A DNA stretch of 64,000 nt, from assembly GCA_016709005.1 (NCBI GenBank), contig JADJEU010000001.1, forward strand, positions 558,001 to 622,000. The letters run 5' to 3'. Under the pieces are notes generated by a model. It saw only the letters and a list, made by a program, of their open reading frames with translations. It made no database searches and was not told where the DNA came from. The translations under genes and the position numbers were made by a program. This document shows positions 46,665 to 56,239 of this stretch, in pieces (positions within the stretch are counted from its first letter, which is position 1; each line of letters begins with the position of its first letter). The stretch comes from Crocinitomicaceae bacterium (GTDB lineage Bacteria > Bacteroidota > Bacteroidia > Flavobacteriales_D > Crocinitomicaceae).

Positions 46665-47383
46665 TAGAGGTATTTGAAAATTGTTAGAATAATTTTATAT
46701 CCGGCTAAAATAGTTCCTTTCACTGTACCTGATACTTTAGAAACACCAATTCGTTTTTTATAATTGACTGCAATTTCAGTGTGTCGTAATTTTTTTTTGG
46801 CAGCTTTGATTTGCATTTCGATTGTCCAGCCATAGGTTTTATCTTTCATTCCCAAAGACATCAGCGCGTCATATTTTATTGCGCGAAAAGGTCCCAAATC
46901 AGAATATCTCACCCGATGAAACAAACGCATTAACCGTGTTGCAAGCCAGTTTCCAAAGACCTGTGGAAAAGTCATCGAACCTTTTTCGCGATTACCCAAT
47001 GCACGTGATCCGATCACAAAATCAGCGCGATCCTCAATTATGGGTTGCACAACCAACCGCATTTCTTCAGGATAATCTGAATAATCGCCGTCAATAAAAA
47101 CTATGATATCTGGTTTAATCTTTAGTTGTGAAGCGTACTCCATTCCTTTAAGGCAAGCCCAGCCGTAGCCTTTTCGCTCTTCATTCAAAACCGTTGCACC
47201 TGCTGATTTTGCAACTTCTTCAGTTTTGTCAGAAGATCCGTTATTGCAAACCACAATTTCAGAAACCAAATCTTTTGGAATTTCAGAAACTACTTTACCA
47301 ATCGAATTCTCTTCGTTGATAGCCGGAATAATTACTACGATTTTGGGAGAGTTCAAAGTTGTGGTGTTAAATTCCAAATACAA
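46664..47383 (-). CDS. Family-2 glycosyltransferase (dolichol-phosphate mannosyltransferase-like)
   Basis: 239 residues, GT-A fold, no strong membrane helices. Seen: VVIIPAINEENSIGKVVSEIP, VCNNGSSDKT, ADP-type metal site in FIDGDYSDYPEEM, and FGNWLATRLMRLFHRVRYSDLGPFRAIKYDAL, as in DPM1/WcaA-like polyprenyl-phosphate sugar transferases. No ATG start exists: TTG at 47383, 47377 or 47356 must be used, and the upstream 10 residues look repeat-derived. Coupled to the processive GT2 gene downstream, so both may build one envelope glycan. Confidence 0.8.
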   Translation of the reverse strand: MYLEFNTTTLNSPKIVVIIPAINEENSIGKVVSEIPKDLVSEIVVCNNGSSDKTEEVAKSAGATVLNEERKGYGWACLKGMEYASQLKIKPDIIVFIDGDYSDYPEEMRLVVQPIIEDRADFVIGSRALGNREKGSMTFPQVFGNWLATRLMRLFHRVRYSDLGPFRAIKYDALMSLGMKDKTYGWTIEMQIKAAKKKLRHTEIAVNYKKRIGVSKVSGTVKGTILAGYKIILTIFKYL

Positions 47384-47626
47384 ATATCAAAATTCAAAAC
47401 TTGTATGAACGATGATTGAGTGTTAATTCGAGGGGATTTCTCAATTCGTCTGAATTTGTTGTACATACTGATTGGTTTGGATAAATTCCAAGTTCAAATA
47501 TCAAAATTCAAAACTGATTTGAAGGATGAATGAGCGATAACTTGAGGAGATTTCTCACTTCGTTCGAAATGACGGATTCGCATGATACTATCGTTTTGAT
47601 ATTTGAATTTTGACCTTTTGAATTTT
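47370..47626. repeat. Tandem and inverted AT-rich intergenic repeats
   Basis: 'aattccaaatacaaatatcaaa' type sequence at 47370-47400 recurs at 47483-47514; each is followed by an 'aggggatttctcaattcg' / 'gaggagatttctcacttcg' module (near 47431 and 47544), making a degenerate repeat of about 115 bases. An inverted copy ('gatatttgaattttgacc') lies at 47598-47626. Related wording occurs near 55206. This covers the gap between the GT2 and polyferredoxin genes. Confidence 0.7.
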
Positions 47627-47646
47627 AATCTTTTGGAATTTCATTT

Positions 47647-49239
47647 TCACTGATTTAACTCAAATCCATTATTCCCCAAAACAATTGGGCCTTCATTACC
47701 AAAACGATTTGCCTCTGGCCCGTTTTCTAATTTCAGTACTCCACGTGGACAAACTGCTGCGCAAACACCGCAGCCGACACATGATGACCTCACAATATTT
47801 TGACCTTTTTGAGCATAGGCTCGTACATCTATTCCTTGTTCACAATAAGTTGAACAGTTACCACATGAGATACATTGACCACCGTTTGTTGTAATTCTGA
47901 ATCGCGATTTGAAACGTTGAACCAAACCCATGTATGCTGCTAGCGGGCAACCAAATCTGCACCAGGTTCTGTTTCCAAAAATTGGGTAAAATCCAGTTCC
48001 AATAACACCGGCGAAAATGGAACCAATTAAAAAACCATACAACTCTCGAACATCATAGGCAGAAAAGCCAAATAGATATTCTTTTGATTCCATCGTTGGA
48101 TTCTGAATCACATTATAGGTCAGATATCCTGTAAAAATCGTCATGATGATTGCAAAAACCAAAACGCCGTGAATCATCCAGCGCTCTAATTTCCATGCCC
48201 AAAGTTTTTTGTTTGAAAGTTGTCTGTATGGATCACCTAATGTTTCGGCAAGACCACCGCAACCGCACACCCACGAGCAATACCAGCGCTTGCCATAGAA
48301 ATAAACCATCACTGGAATTATCACCAATGAAAGGACAATTCCCCATACAAAAAGAAATTTTCCAAAATGACCACTGTCTAAAAGTTCAGTCACATTCCAC
48401 TCAAAAAGAAAGGAATAATCAAGGGGCCAGGCATTTTTCAAATCTCTTGCTGGTAAATCAAAAAGAGGTAAAATCTCGACCAGCAAAAAAGCAAAAATTA
48501 CCTGAAAGAAAACAACAACAATCGTGCGCACAATTTGATAATTGTTGTGTCTGTATTTAATGATCATACGAGCTCCCATCACAATCATCACAGTACAATA
48601 CATAAAGCCATACAAGAACCATTGTGAAGCAAAATCAGCCGGATTAAAAAGATGTTTTACAGGATCAACAACACCAATAACATTCGTTAAAGCAAATGGA
48701 AAATAATAGAGCAAAATATAAAATGAAACCAGAAAAACAAAAGCAGAAATCCCAATCCAACCTCTGTTTGTAGCAGCGCTGTGATAAACACCGTTATTTT
48801 TAATTCCTGCAGGGCCGCCCAATTTTAACTCGGCTAGCACAAACATCAAAGAGCCTAAAATTCCTAAGCCAAATGTCAGAAAAAACAAAAGAGATTTATG
48901 TTGTGGAATCCAACCAGCAGAAGAGGCTCTTGCCAATTTTGAGGCAAACTCTTTTGGTGCGGTGTACATCACTTTATCCCACTGCTGTGCATCGCGGAAT
49001 TGTTGATTGGTTTCATTGTAGATGCGAATCACATCATTTCCAAAAGACAAAGAAGTTGAATAGTTTTTTTCAACTACCTCAGAGGTCAATCTAGTTTCCA
49101 GATTCAGCAGTTCAGACTCAGACAAATTGCTTCGCATGATTTCATCTGTCATCTTGAAATCACCTGTAAAAACAAGTGATGTGAAGATGGTCAAACCAAC
49201 CAGAAATAAAACAAGTCCTATGTTTTTTACCAATTTCAT
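47647..49239 (-). CDS. NosR/NapH/CcoG-like membrane polyferredoxin
   Basis: 530-residue membrane protein with about seven helices, N-terminal periplasmic segment and cytoplasmic iron-sulfur modules. Seen: CSWVCGCGG and RFGCP cysteine motifs between the last helices (as in NapH/NosR), then two 4Fe-4S clusters CISCGNCSTYCEQG and CVGCGVCAAVCPRG near the C-terminus. It would move electrons across the membrane to a periplasmic acceptor. The partner FAD oxidoreductase gene is directly upstream (one-base gap). It differs from CcoG in its long N-terminal region; the acceptor is unknown, and no nos or nap genes are in the window. Confidence 0.85.
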   Translation of the reverse strand: MKLVKNIGLVLFLVGLTIFTSLVFTGDFKMTDEIMRSNLSESELLNLETRLTSEVVEKNYSTSLSFGNDVIRIYNETNQQFRDAQQWDKVMYTAPKEFASKLARASSAGWIPQHKSLLFFLTFGLGILGSLMFVLAELKLGGPAGIKNNGVYHSAATNRGWIGISAFVFLVSFYILLYYFPFALTNVIGVVDPVKHLFNPADFASQWFLYGFMYCTVMIVMGARMIIKYRHNNYQIVRTIVVVFFQVIFAFLLVEILPLFDLPARDLKNAWPLDYSFLFEWNVTELLDSGHFGKFLFVWGIVLSLVIIPVMVYFYGKRWYCSWVCGCGGLAETLGDPYRQLSNKKLWAWKLERWMIHGVLVFAIIMTIFTGYLTYNVIQNPTMESKEYLFGFSAYDVRELYGFLIGSIFAGVIGTGFYPIFGNRTWCRFGCPLAAYMGLVQRFKSRFRITTNGGQCISCGNCSTYCEQGIDVRAYAQKGQNIVRSSCVGCGVCAAVCPRGVLKLENGPEANRFGNEGPIVLGNNGFELNQ

Positions 49240-49240
49240 T

Positions 49241-50572
49241 TTAAGCGTTTAGTAGATTTCTCCACCAGGTTTTTGGTTTGAGTTGAATATTTTTTCCGCT
49301 TGCGCGATTAAACGCTTCTATAATTTCTTGTTCATGATGCGTGTAAAATTCTGGATCAAAATTTGCAGCTTTTAAATTCATCATCACCTCATCAATCAAG
49401 GCATTCTTACGTAGCCATTGATCAAATAATTCATGACGCATTCTGATGCCGAACGTATTAATTCCTTTGAAGATTCCTGTATTTTTATCCCAGACAAAGT
49501 GAATACATTTTTCTCCGCCAGCCTGTTCCCAGTAAAATTCAATTTCGTTTTCAGAAAGTGTTGGATTCACATTTCCGTAAGTCTGATATTCGATGTCAAA
49601 AAACTTGGCAGAATTAAACCAAGGACCGGGATTATATTGTTTTCTTGTTCCACAAATTGTTTGTGCGAGCGTCTCCCCCATGATTCTGCCGGTGTACCAA
49701 ACTTGTTCCAGTGCGCGACGTCCAGCAACAGGTTCTCTGAATTGTGCACAATCACCAATGGAATAAACATCTGCAATATTAGTTTCAAAAAAGGTATTGA
49801 TTAAAATTCCGTTTTTAGTTTCAAGTTCTGATTCTTTTACCAGATCAATATTGGGAGAAACGCCGGCAGTTAATCCTACTAACTGACAAGGTATCTTTTC
49901 TCCACTCTTGGTAATCACCGCACCAGCTCTGCCATTTCCGTCATCAATAATTTCGGCTAACTCGGTTTCGAAACGCAAGTCCACGTGATGTTTTCGAATG
50001 TGTCTTGAAATTAAGTCAGCCTCTTGCATTGGAAGGACATTGCTCCAGAATTTTTTTTCACGCACTAAAAAGGTGACTTTAATTCCGCGTGATAAAAGCA
50101 TCTCAGCTAATTCAACACCAATCAATCCGCCTCCAACAATGACAGCTTGTTTGGTTGAGGCAGAAATTTCTTCCAGCGATTCTAAATCTTGTTTTGAGTA
50201 TAAACCCTGTACGGCTTTAAGTTCTTGCCCCGGCCAGCCAAATTTGTTTGGTTTGGATCCTAAAGCAAGAATCAATTTATCAAATGAAAAGGATTTACCA
50301 GATTTTGTATTGATTGATTTTTTTTGATAGTCAATCGAAGTCACCCAATCTTCCACCAAATCAATTCTATTTTTAATCCAGAACCAATCTTCATAGGGCT
50401 TGATGTCACTCCAGCGCATGTGCCCCATGTAAACGTACATGAGTGCTGTGCGCGAAAAAAAATGAGATGACTCGCCCGATATCACAACTATTTCATGATC
50501 GCTGTTTTTGCGAATTTGTCGTGCGGCTGTAATGCCTGCAATACCGTTTCCTATAATGACAACTTTGGCCAG
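49241..50572 (-). CDS. FAD/NAD(P)-dependent oxidoreductase (rubredoxin/nitrite-reductase-like); unclear start
   Basis: About 443 residues. FAD fold at the N-terminus VVIIGNGIAGITAARQIRKNS, second nucleotide fold VIVGGGLIGVELAEMLLSRGIKVTFLVRE near residue 165, and YSIGDCAQFREP, as in pyridine-nucleotide-disulfide reductases of the NirB/rubredoxin-reductase type. The open frame reaches upstream to about 50640 without any ATG, GTG or TTG before the FAD motif; the first GTG (50485) would delete that motif. CTG at 50572 or an ATT further upstream may initiate, or an ATG was lost to an indel. It probably feeds electrons to the polyferredoxin. Confidence 0.78.
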   Translation of the reverse strand: MAKVVIIGNGIAGITAARQIRKNSDHEIVVISGESSHFFSRTALMYVYMGHMRWSDIKPYEDWFWIKNRIDLVEDWVTSIDYQKKSINTKSGKSFSFDKLILALGSKPNKFGWPGQELKAVQGLYSKQDLESLEEISASTKQAVIVGGGLIGVELAEMLLSRGIKVTFLVREKKFWSNVLPMQEADLISRHIRKHHVDLRFETELAEIIDDGNGRAGAVITKSGEKIPCQLVGLTAGVSPNIDLVKESELETKNGILINTFFETNIADVYSIGDCAQFREPVAGRRALEQVWYTGRIMGETLAQTICGTRKQYNPGPWFNSAKFFDIEYQTYGNVNPTLSENEIEFYWEQAGGEKCIHFVWDKNTGIFKGINTFGIRMRHELFDQWLRKNALIDEVMMNLKAANFDPEFYTHHEQEIIEAFNRASGKNIQLKPKTWWRNLLNA

Positions 50573-50724
50573 GTTCTGCTGATTTTTCGAATTGGACGTT
50601 GAAGGTAAATAAATCTTACAAAAGACCTTGAAAAAGTTATGGACAGTCTATTGAGAACTTTTTAGTTGTGAATCTGATTTTTAATTCATTTGAAATCGCT
50701 TATCTTTACTGCACTGTTATCAGA

Positions 50725-51336
50725 ATGACAAACGTACTCAGCAATATCAACATTAAAAAAACGAGAGTTAGTGAATTACTCAAGAAGATGAGTGAGATGA
50801 CAACTCAGTTGAATGAGGACGTTAAGACAAACTTTCTGAATCTTACACCGGAACAATTGTTTTGGAAACCCAATGATAAAAGCTGGAGCATTGCGCAGTG
50901 CCTTGCACATCTGAATGCGTATTATAGTTTTTACATTCCCGTTTTCAAAGAACGCATCAAGAATACGCGTTTCAGAACACCAGGAGAATATTTTGTTAGC
51001 AGTCCGCTCGGAACAGCTTCTGTTCTTGCAGTAAAATTAGGTAAAGTAAAAAATGTAAAGCGCCGTTTAAAGGCCGCTAAAGATTATAACCCATTAGTGA
51101 ATGCATCTTTGAAAACTGAAAATGCGGTTCAGGATTTCATCGCCTATCAAGATGAGATGTTGAAAATAATTGCAGAATCGCGTTTCATTAATATCCGCAA
51201 AGCTAAATGCACTTTGGCAATCACATCAATCATCAAATTGAGATTGGGCGATGCGTTTCAGGTCGTTGTTTATCACAATGAACGGCATATTGAGCAGGCT
51301 AAGAATGTTTTGAAAAGTAAGGGATTTCCAGCGTAA
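50725..51336 (+). CDS. DinB-family protein
   Basis: 203-residue four-helix-bundle protein of the DinB/YfiT-like superfamily, often putative metal-dependent hydrolases or thiol transferases. Seen: LNLTPEQLFWKPNDKSWSIAQCLAHLNAYYSFY (first metal His), and a C-terminal AFQVVVYHNERHIEQAKNVL with the two remaining histidines. The ATG at 50725 follows a TATCTTTA promoter-like box (50701-50708); the longer frame from 50668 would include it. Confidence 0.82.
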   Translation: MTNVLSNINIKKTRVSELLKKMSEMTTQLNEDVKTNFLNLTPEQLFWKPNDKSWSIAQCLAHLNAYYSFYIPVFKERIKNTRFRTPGEYFVSSPLGTASVLAVKLGKVKNVKRRLKAAKDYNPLVNASLKTENAVQDFIAYQDEMLKIIAESRFINIRKAKCTLAITSIIKLRLGDAFQVVVYHNERHIEQAKNVLKSKGFPA

Positions 51337-51526
51337 ATAAACCTTTGGAAGACTCCGCAATTCGCATACCAATCTAATTTCTTTCATCTCCATAAACACT
51401 CTGGTTTGGTTTGGTTTATTCTATTTCAAAAAATAAATTAACCGATCTTTTCTTTCGTACTCAATTATTGCTCAGACAATAAAAGCACATGCGCCTCGTT
51501 TAACTCTGTAAATCAAAATCAGAAGT

Positions 51527-52255
51527 ATGAAAAGTATTCATGTAATTTTATTTGTACTAGCTTTTACAAATACGGCAAACGCTCAAAATACTAATCTTGA
51601 TTATTCAGGCGCGTTAAAAATATACAATCTGACATCTTACGAAACTTATACGACATCGGTTTTTACAGATACAACTAATTCAAACTACCACTTCTCAAAG
51701 CACTCGGCGCTAACAGTATTTCATCCGACGGTTGCGTATCAATGGAAAACAACTAAAAGTAATTTTCACGAAGTTGAATTGACAGGGTTGATGTTTGCAA
51801 ACAAACGCTCGCAAACAGTGCTCATGAATGACTCAACGAATATTAATCCTACCATCGGAGGAATGAATACTTTAACATCTGAACTTTCCTTGAGATATGA
51901 ATATATTTTGACCTTTAACAAAATGAAAGAAAGCAAATTTGTTCCTTCAGTTGGGTTTGGATTGAATCCTTTTTATAGACGAATTTCAAATCGGCCGGTA
52001 CTTTCGAATATGTATCCCAGTTCAGAAAGACAATTTGGAGTGAGAGCGTTTATTACACCGCGCATTACTTATTTTGTAACTCAGAAATTTTTTCTGGATT
52101 TGAACATCCCTTTATGTTTTAGCGAATTCAATTTGACTGCGCTACGTCAAGACAATCCAGTAATACCAGTTGATCACAGAACAACATCTACCATTAATTT
52201 CTATCAGTTTCCGAAATTTTTAAGCGCCAGAATAGGAATTGGAATTAAGATCTAA
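51527..52255 (+). CDS. Putative outer-membrane beta-barrel protein
   Basis: 242 residues with a signal peptide (MKSIHVILFVLAFTNTANA). The mature part is made of alternating hydrophobic strands (SLRYEYILTFNKM, KFVPSVGFGLNPFYRR, RITYFVTQKFFLDLNIP, FLSARIGIGIKI), ending in a hydrophobic residue as outer-membrane barrels often do. No specific family is recognised. It stands alone. Confidence 0.65.
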   Translation: MKSIHVILFVLAFTNTANAQNTNLDYSGALKIYNLTSYETYTTSVFTDTTNSNYHFSKHSALTVFHPTVAYQWKTTKSNFHEVELTGLMFANKRSQTVLMNDSTNINPTIGGMNTLTSELSLRYEYILTFNKMKESKFVPSVGFGLNPFYRRISNRPVLSNMYPSSERQFGVRAFITPRITYFVTQKFFLDLNIPLCFSEFNLTALRQDNPVIPVDHRTTSTINFYQFPKFLSARIGIGIKI

Positions 52256-52299
52256 GAATTTTTGTTTTGGATTTCAAACCAGAGGTGAGTTGCAATAAC

Positions 52300-52947
52300 T
52301 CATAATTTCTTCAACTCCGCAATAGTCTGTGCAGGATTTTCAGATCCAAAAACAAAACTACCCGCAACCAATGCGTCAGCACCAGCTTTTACAAGTCGTG
52401 CACCAGTTTCTAAATTGACACCACCATCAACCTCTATTAAGGTTTTGAGATTTTTAGCAACGATCATTGATTTTAGTTTTGCTACTTTTTCTACCGATGC
52501 ATTGATAAATTTCTGACCGCCAAAACCAGGATTGACGGACATAATTAAAACCAAATCAAGTTCAGGTAAAATCTCTTCCAAAACAGAAAGAGGTGTGTGC
52601 GGATTCAATGCAACACCTACTTTCATTCCTTCTGCTTTGATCAGTTGAATGGTTCTGTGAAGATGGGTGCAAGCTTCATAGTGCACGGTTAAATAATGTG
52701 CTCCCGCCTTTTTAAATTCAGCAACATATTGATCAGGATTGACAATCATCAAATGCACATCCATTGTTTTTTTGGCATGCTTTGACATGGCTGCAAGAAC
52801 CGGAAAACCAAAAGAAATATTTGGAACAAAAACACCGTCCATGACATCAATGTGAAACCAATCTGCGCTGCTGGCATTGATCATTTCAACATCGCGTTGA
52901 ATGTTTGCAAAGTCGCACGACAACATGGAAGGAGAAATAATTGCCAT
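52300..52947 (-). CDS. rpe: Ribulose-phosphate 3-epimerase
   Basis: 215-residue TIM-barrel enzyme of the pentose-phosphate pathway. Seen: SPSMLSCDFANIQRDV, WFHIDVMDGVFVPNISFG with catalytic Asp and metal His, VHLMIVNPDQ, LIMSVNPGFGGQKFI and EVDGGVN. Same strand as serA and serC, nine bases after serA. Confidence 0.96.
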   Translation of the reverse strand: MAIISPSMLSCDFANIQRDVEMINASSADWFHIDVMDGVFVPNISFGFPVLAAMSKHAKKTMDVHLMIVNPDQYVAEFKKAGAHYLTVHYEACTHLHRTIQLIKAEGMKVGVALNPHTPLSVLEEILPELDLVLIMSVNPGFGGQKFINASVEKVAKLKSMIVAKNLKTLIEVDGGVNLETGARLVKAGADALVAGSFVFGSENPAQTIAELKKL

Positions 52948-52956
52948 CTGAAAATC

Positions 52957-53916
52957 TTATTTCAATAATTTGATAATTTGTTCAGCCAACTCAAGACCAA
53001 TTCTATCTTGCGCCTCGTCAGTTGCAGCACCAATGTGAGGAGTTGATGCAATTTTTTCGTTTACCAAAAGTTCGTTTTTTGGTTTAGGTTCGTTTTCAAA
53101 AACATCCAATCCTACAGCTCTTACATGACCAGATTCCAAGGCTTTCAAAAGAGCATTTTCATCAATCACACCGCCACGCGCAGCATTCACCAGAATCACT
53201 CCTTTTTTCAATTTTGAGAATTCTGCTTCACCTATTACAGCAGCGCCGTTTGGTTGTTTTGGAACATGCAGTGAAACATAATCTAATTCACCGATTACTT
53301 CAGAAAGATCTTTTTTAGGAGTAATGGTTACTTTCACATCGCCGTGACCAACAATAGGCACTTTAATTTCAACCGGATTTGTATAAAGATCAATTGCAAT
53401 CACTTTCATTCCGCAACCCAAAGCGTAAGACGCTACGGACTGACCAATTCTGCCAAATCCAACAATACCTAAAGTCTTTCCGCGCAACTCCTGACCTTTG
53501 CCATATTTTTTCTTCAATGCCTCAAAATCTTTCTCACCATTTACTGGCATCATTCTGTGCGAATGAAACAAGTCACGAGAAAGTGAAAACATGGTTCCAA
53601 TCACTAATTCAGCAACGGATTGCGACGATGCACCTGGTGTATTAATCACATGACGCCCTTTGCTGCGCGCATATTCCACATCAATGTTGTCCATTCCAAC
53701 ACCACCGCGACCAATTAATTTTAATCCCGGACAAGCGTCAATCATATCTTTACGCGCTGTCGTTGCACTACGCACCAACAAGGCTGAAATGTTTTCTTTA
53801 TTAATATGATCAATCAATTGAGCCTGATCAACTTTTGCTGTGCTGACACTGAAACCAGCAGCTTCTAACGCAGCTACTGCATCTTTTGAAATTCCGTCGT
53901 TTGCTAATATTTTCAT
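52957..53916 (-). CDS. serA: D-3-phosphoglycerate dehydrogenase
   Basis: 319-residue NAD-dependent 2-hydroxyacid dehydrogenase, first step of serine synthesis. Seen: Rossmann GIVGFGRIGQSVASYAL, the catalytic NAARGGVID arginine, GLDVFENEP glutamate region and TPHIGAATDEAQ histidine. It lacks the C-terminal ACT domain, so serine feedback through that domain is not expected. It follows serC on the same strand, strongly supporting phosphoglycerate as substrate. Confidence 0.93.
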   Translation of the reverse strand: MKILANDGISKDAVAALEAAGFSVSTAKVDQAQLIDHINKENISALLVRSATTARKDMIDACPGLKLIGRGGVGMDNIDVEYARSKGRHVINTPGASSQSVAELVIGTMFSLSRDLFHSHRMMPVNGEKDFEALKKKYGKGQELRGKTLGIVGFGRIGQSVASYALGCGMKVIAIDLYTNPVEIKVPIVGHGDVKVTITPKKDLSEVIGELDYVSLHVPKQPNGAAVIGEAEFSKLKKGVILVNAARGGVIDENALLKALESGHVRAVGLDVFENEPKPKNELLVNEKIASTPHIGAATDEAQDRIGLELAEQIIKLLK

Positions 53917-53956
53917 AATTCTAATTCGTTAAATCGGGAGGATGCAAGATCCTCCC

Positions 53957-55030
53957 CTACGCTTTTTTCTTTGCAAATTCTTTCATCACATCTACCAACA
54001 CTTGAACAGATCCAATCTCCAAAGCGTTATACATGGATGCGCGGTATCCGCCAACATCTCTGTGTCCTTTCAAACCATCAATACCCGCTGCTTTCCACAT
54101 GTCGTTGAATTCTTTTTCCAACGCGGCATCTTTCAAAACAAAGGTTGCGTTCATGATTGATCTATCTTCCTTAGCTGTTGTTCCTTCAAAAAGCGGATTT
54201 GAATCAATCTCACTGTAAAGCAAACTAGCTTTTGCCTGGTTACGTTTTTGCATGCCTTCTACTCCTCCATTTTTCATCAGGTGACGAAGATTCAACATAG
54301 AAACATATATTGAAAAAACTGGTGGCGTGTTAAACATGGATTCTTTATCGTGATGAACTTTCAAATCCAGATAAGAAGGAATTGTGCCATATGTAGATTT
54401 ACCTAAAATCTCTTCTTTCACTATATAAACAGCAGCACCTGCGGGTCCCAGATTTTTTTGTGCACCTGCATAAATAATATCAAAGTCAGCAACATTTACC
54501 GGGCGTGATAAAAAGTCTGATGACATGTCACATACATGCGGAATCCCAACTTTTGGAATATCGTGTAATTGAGTCCCAAAAATGGTATTATTAGAAGTTG
54601 AGTGGAAATAATCGAAATCGGCTCCAACCGTAAATCCTTTAGGAATATAATTAAAGTTTTTATCGGCAGAACTTGCTACTTCTGTAACAGCTACGCCTGC
54701 AATTTTTGCCTCTTTAATTGCTGCTTTGGACCAGGCACCCGTGTTTAAATAGGCAGCTTTTTTCGTGCCACGCATCATGTTCATGGCTACCATCAAGAAA
54801 CCAAGACTTGCCCCTCCCTGTAAGTATAATACAGTGTAGCCGGCAGGAACATTCAATGCCTTTTTAATATTTTCACGCGCTTCTTCCATCACATCGATGA
54901 AATCCTGACTGCGGTGAGAGACTTCTAAAATTGATAGTCCGTTAAAATCAAGAACTGCTTTTGATGCTTGTTCGAAAACTTCCTGAGGCAAGATGCAGGG
55001 ACCTGCACCGAAATTGTGTTTTTTTGACAT
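53957..55030 (-). CDS. serC: Phosphoserine aminotransferase
   Basis: 357-residue PLP class-V aminotransferase, second step of serine synthesis. Seen: NFGAGPCILPQEVFEQA start, EVSHRSQDF, GGASLGFLMVAMNMM, the PLP lysine in IYAGAQKNLGPAG, and RHLMKNGGVEGMQ. First gene of serC-serA-rpe. Confidence 0.96.
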   Translation of the reverse strand: MSKKHNFGAGPCILPQEVFEQASKAVLDFNGLSILEVSHRSQDFIDVMEEARENIKKALNVPAGYTVLYLQGGASLGFLMVAMNMMRGTKKAAYLNTGAWSKAAIKEAKIAGVAVTEVASSADKNFNYIPKGFTVGADFDYFHSTSNNTIFGTQLHDIPKVGIPHVCDMSSDFLSRPVNVADFDIIYAGAQKNLGPAGAAVYIVKEEILGKSTYGTIPSYLDLKVHHDKESMFNTPPVFSIYVSMLNLRHLMKNGGVEGMQKRNQAKASLLYSEIDSNPLFEGTTAKEDRSIMNATFVLKDAALEKEFNDMWKAAGIDGLKGHRDVGGYRASMYNALEIGSVQVLVDVMKEFAKKKA

Positions 55031-55205
55031 GAGTTCAAATCATTTGTTTGACAAGACAAAGGTGAGTGTTTTTTGTAAATCTTTCCAATTGTTTTGCTTG
55101 ATTCTTTCCCAGATTATTAACAAAGTTTAAATAGAAAATTCAAATCACAAAATTCCAAACATTTAAAAGGCCCAGCAGAGGATACAAGGAATCAAAAAGG
55201 CACCA

Positions 55206-55232
55206 TTTTGAATTTTGATATTTGAATTTTGA
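55206..55232. repeat. Dispersed AT-rich repeat upstream of lgt
   Basis: 'ttttgaattttgatatttga' type sequence similar to the inverted copy at 47598-47626. The 259-base gap between serC and lgt also holds 'aaattcaaatcac' and 'aaaattccaaac' fragments and a TAACTTTA box (55264-55271) about 18 bases before the lgt GTG. No gene was found there. Confidence 0.55.
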
Positions 55233-55289
55233 GCATTCTAGCCAACTGGCTTAACAGAATAACTAACTTTAGCGTCAAAATTAAACATC

Positions 55290-56207
55290 GTGGATTTACT
55301 TGCAATTAATTGGGACATGAATCCCAGTGTTATTCCTTCACTCAACATGCCACGCTGGTATGGTATCATGTGGGCACTTGGTTTTTATCTGGGTTACGCG
55401 ATTCTGAACAGGATGTACAAATCAGAAAACGCACCCTCAAACTGGATGGATAAAACATTCGTATACATCTTGGTTGCAGGGATTTTAGGCGCACGCTTAG
55501 GACATTGTTTGTTCTACCAACCGGATTATTATCTCAAGCACCCTATTGAAATACTTAAAATTTGGGAAGGTGGTTTGGCAAGTCACGGTGGCGCTTTTGG
55601 AATCATTTTGGCCGTTTATTTTTTAAATCGAAATGTGATTCATCAGTCCATGCTTTGGATTCTGGATCGTTTAGTTGTACCTACGGCAATTGCCGCAGGA
55701 CTTATTCGGATGGGAAATTTATTCAACCATGAAATCGTAGGAAGTGTTACCAAATCTCCGTTTGGTTTTAAATTCTTGAGACACGACATTGATCCGGCAC
55801 AAGCAATGCAGATTACAGGTAAACCAGATTCTGATCAAGCATACGCTGCTTTGTCAGATTCAAACAACTATCAAAATGTTTGGGATTTAATTCCTGCCCG
55901 TCATCCGGCTCAATTGTACGAAGCAATATTTTACTTTCTGATTTTTGGTCTGATCTTTTATTTATATTGGAAAAGCAATGCCTCTGTTTTGAAAGGATTT
56001 TTAACTGGTGTCTTTTTCATTACTGTTTTTGGGTCGCGATTCATGATTGAATTTATTAAAGAAGATCAAGTAGCTTTTGAGTTAGGAATGCTTTTCAATA
56101 TGGGGCAAATACTAAGCATTCCGTTGATCATTTATGGGATTTATCTTGTTGCACGAAATTTGAAAAATCTCAAAAAAGGCAAACCAGCTCCGGTCAAATT
56201 GGTCTAA
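55290..56207 (+). CDS. lgt: Prolipoprotein diacylglyceryl transferase
   Basis: 305-residue inner-membrane enzyme with about seven helices that transfers diacylglycerol to the lipobox cysteine of prolipoproteins. Seen: GARLGHCLFYQPDYY, the Lgt signature LIRMGNLFNHEIVG (Arg, Asn, Glu essential) and RHPAQLYEAIFYF. GTG start at 55290; no ATG lies upstream in frame. It serves the many lipoproteins coded in this window. Confidence 0.94.
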   Translation: MDLLAINWDMNPSVIPSLNMPRWYGIMWALGFYLGYAILNRMYKSENAPSNWMDKTFVYILVAGILGARLGHCLFYQPDYYLKHPIEILKIWEGGLASHGGAFGIILAVYFLNRNVIHQSMLWILDRLVVPTAIAAGLIRMGNLFNHEIVGSVTKSPFGFKFLRHDIDPAQAMQITGKPDSDQAYAALSDSNNYQNVWDLIPARHPAQLYEAIFYFLIFGLIFYLYWKSNASVLKGFLTGVFFITVFGSRFMIEFIKEDQVAFELGMLFNMGQILSIPLIIYGIYLVARNLKNLKKGKPAPVKLV

Positions 56208-56239
56208 GTTTTGTTTGAATTCATCAAAATAATGCAGCC

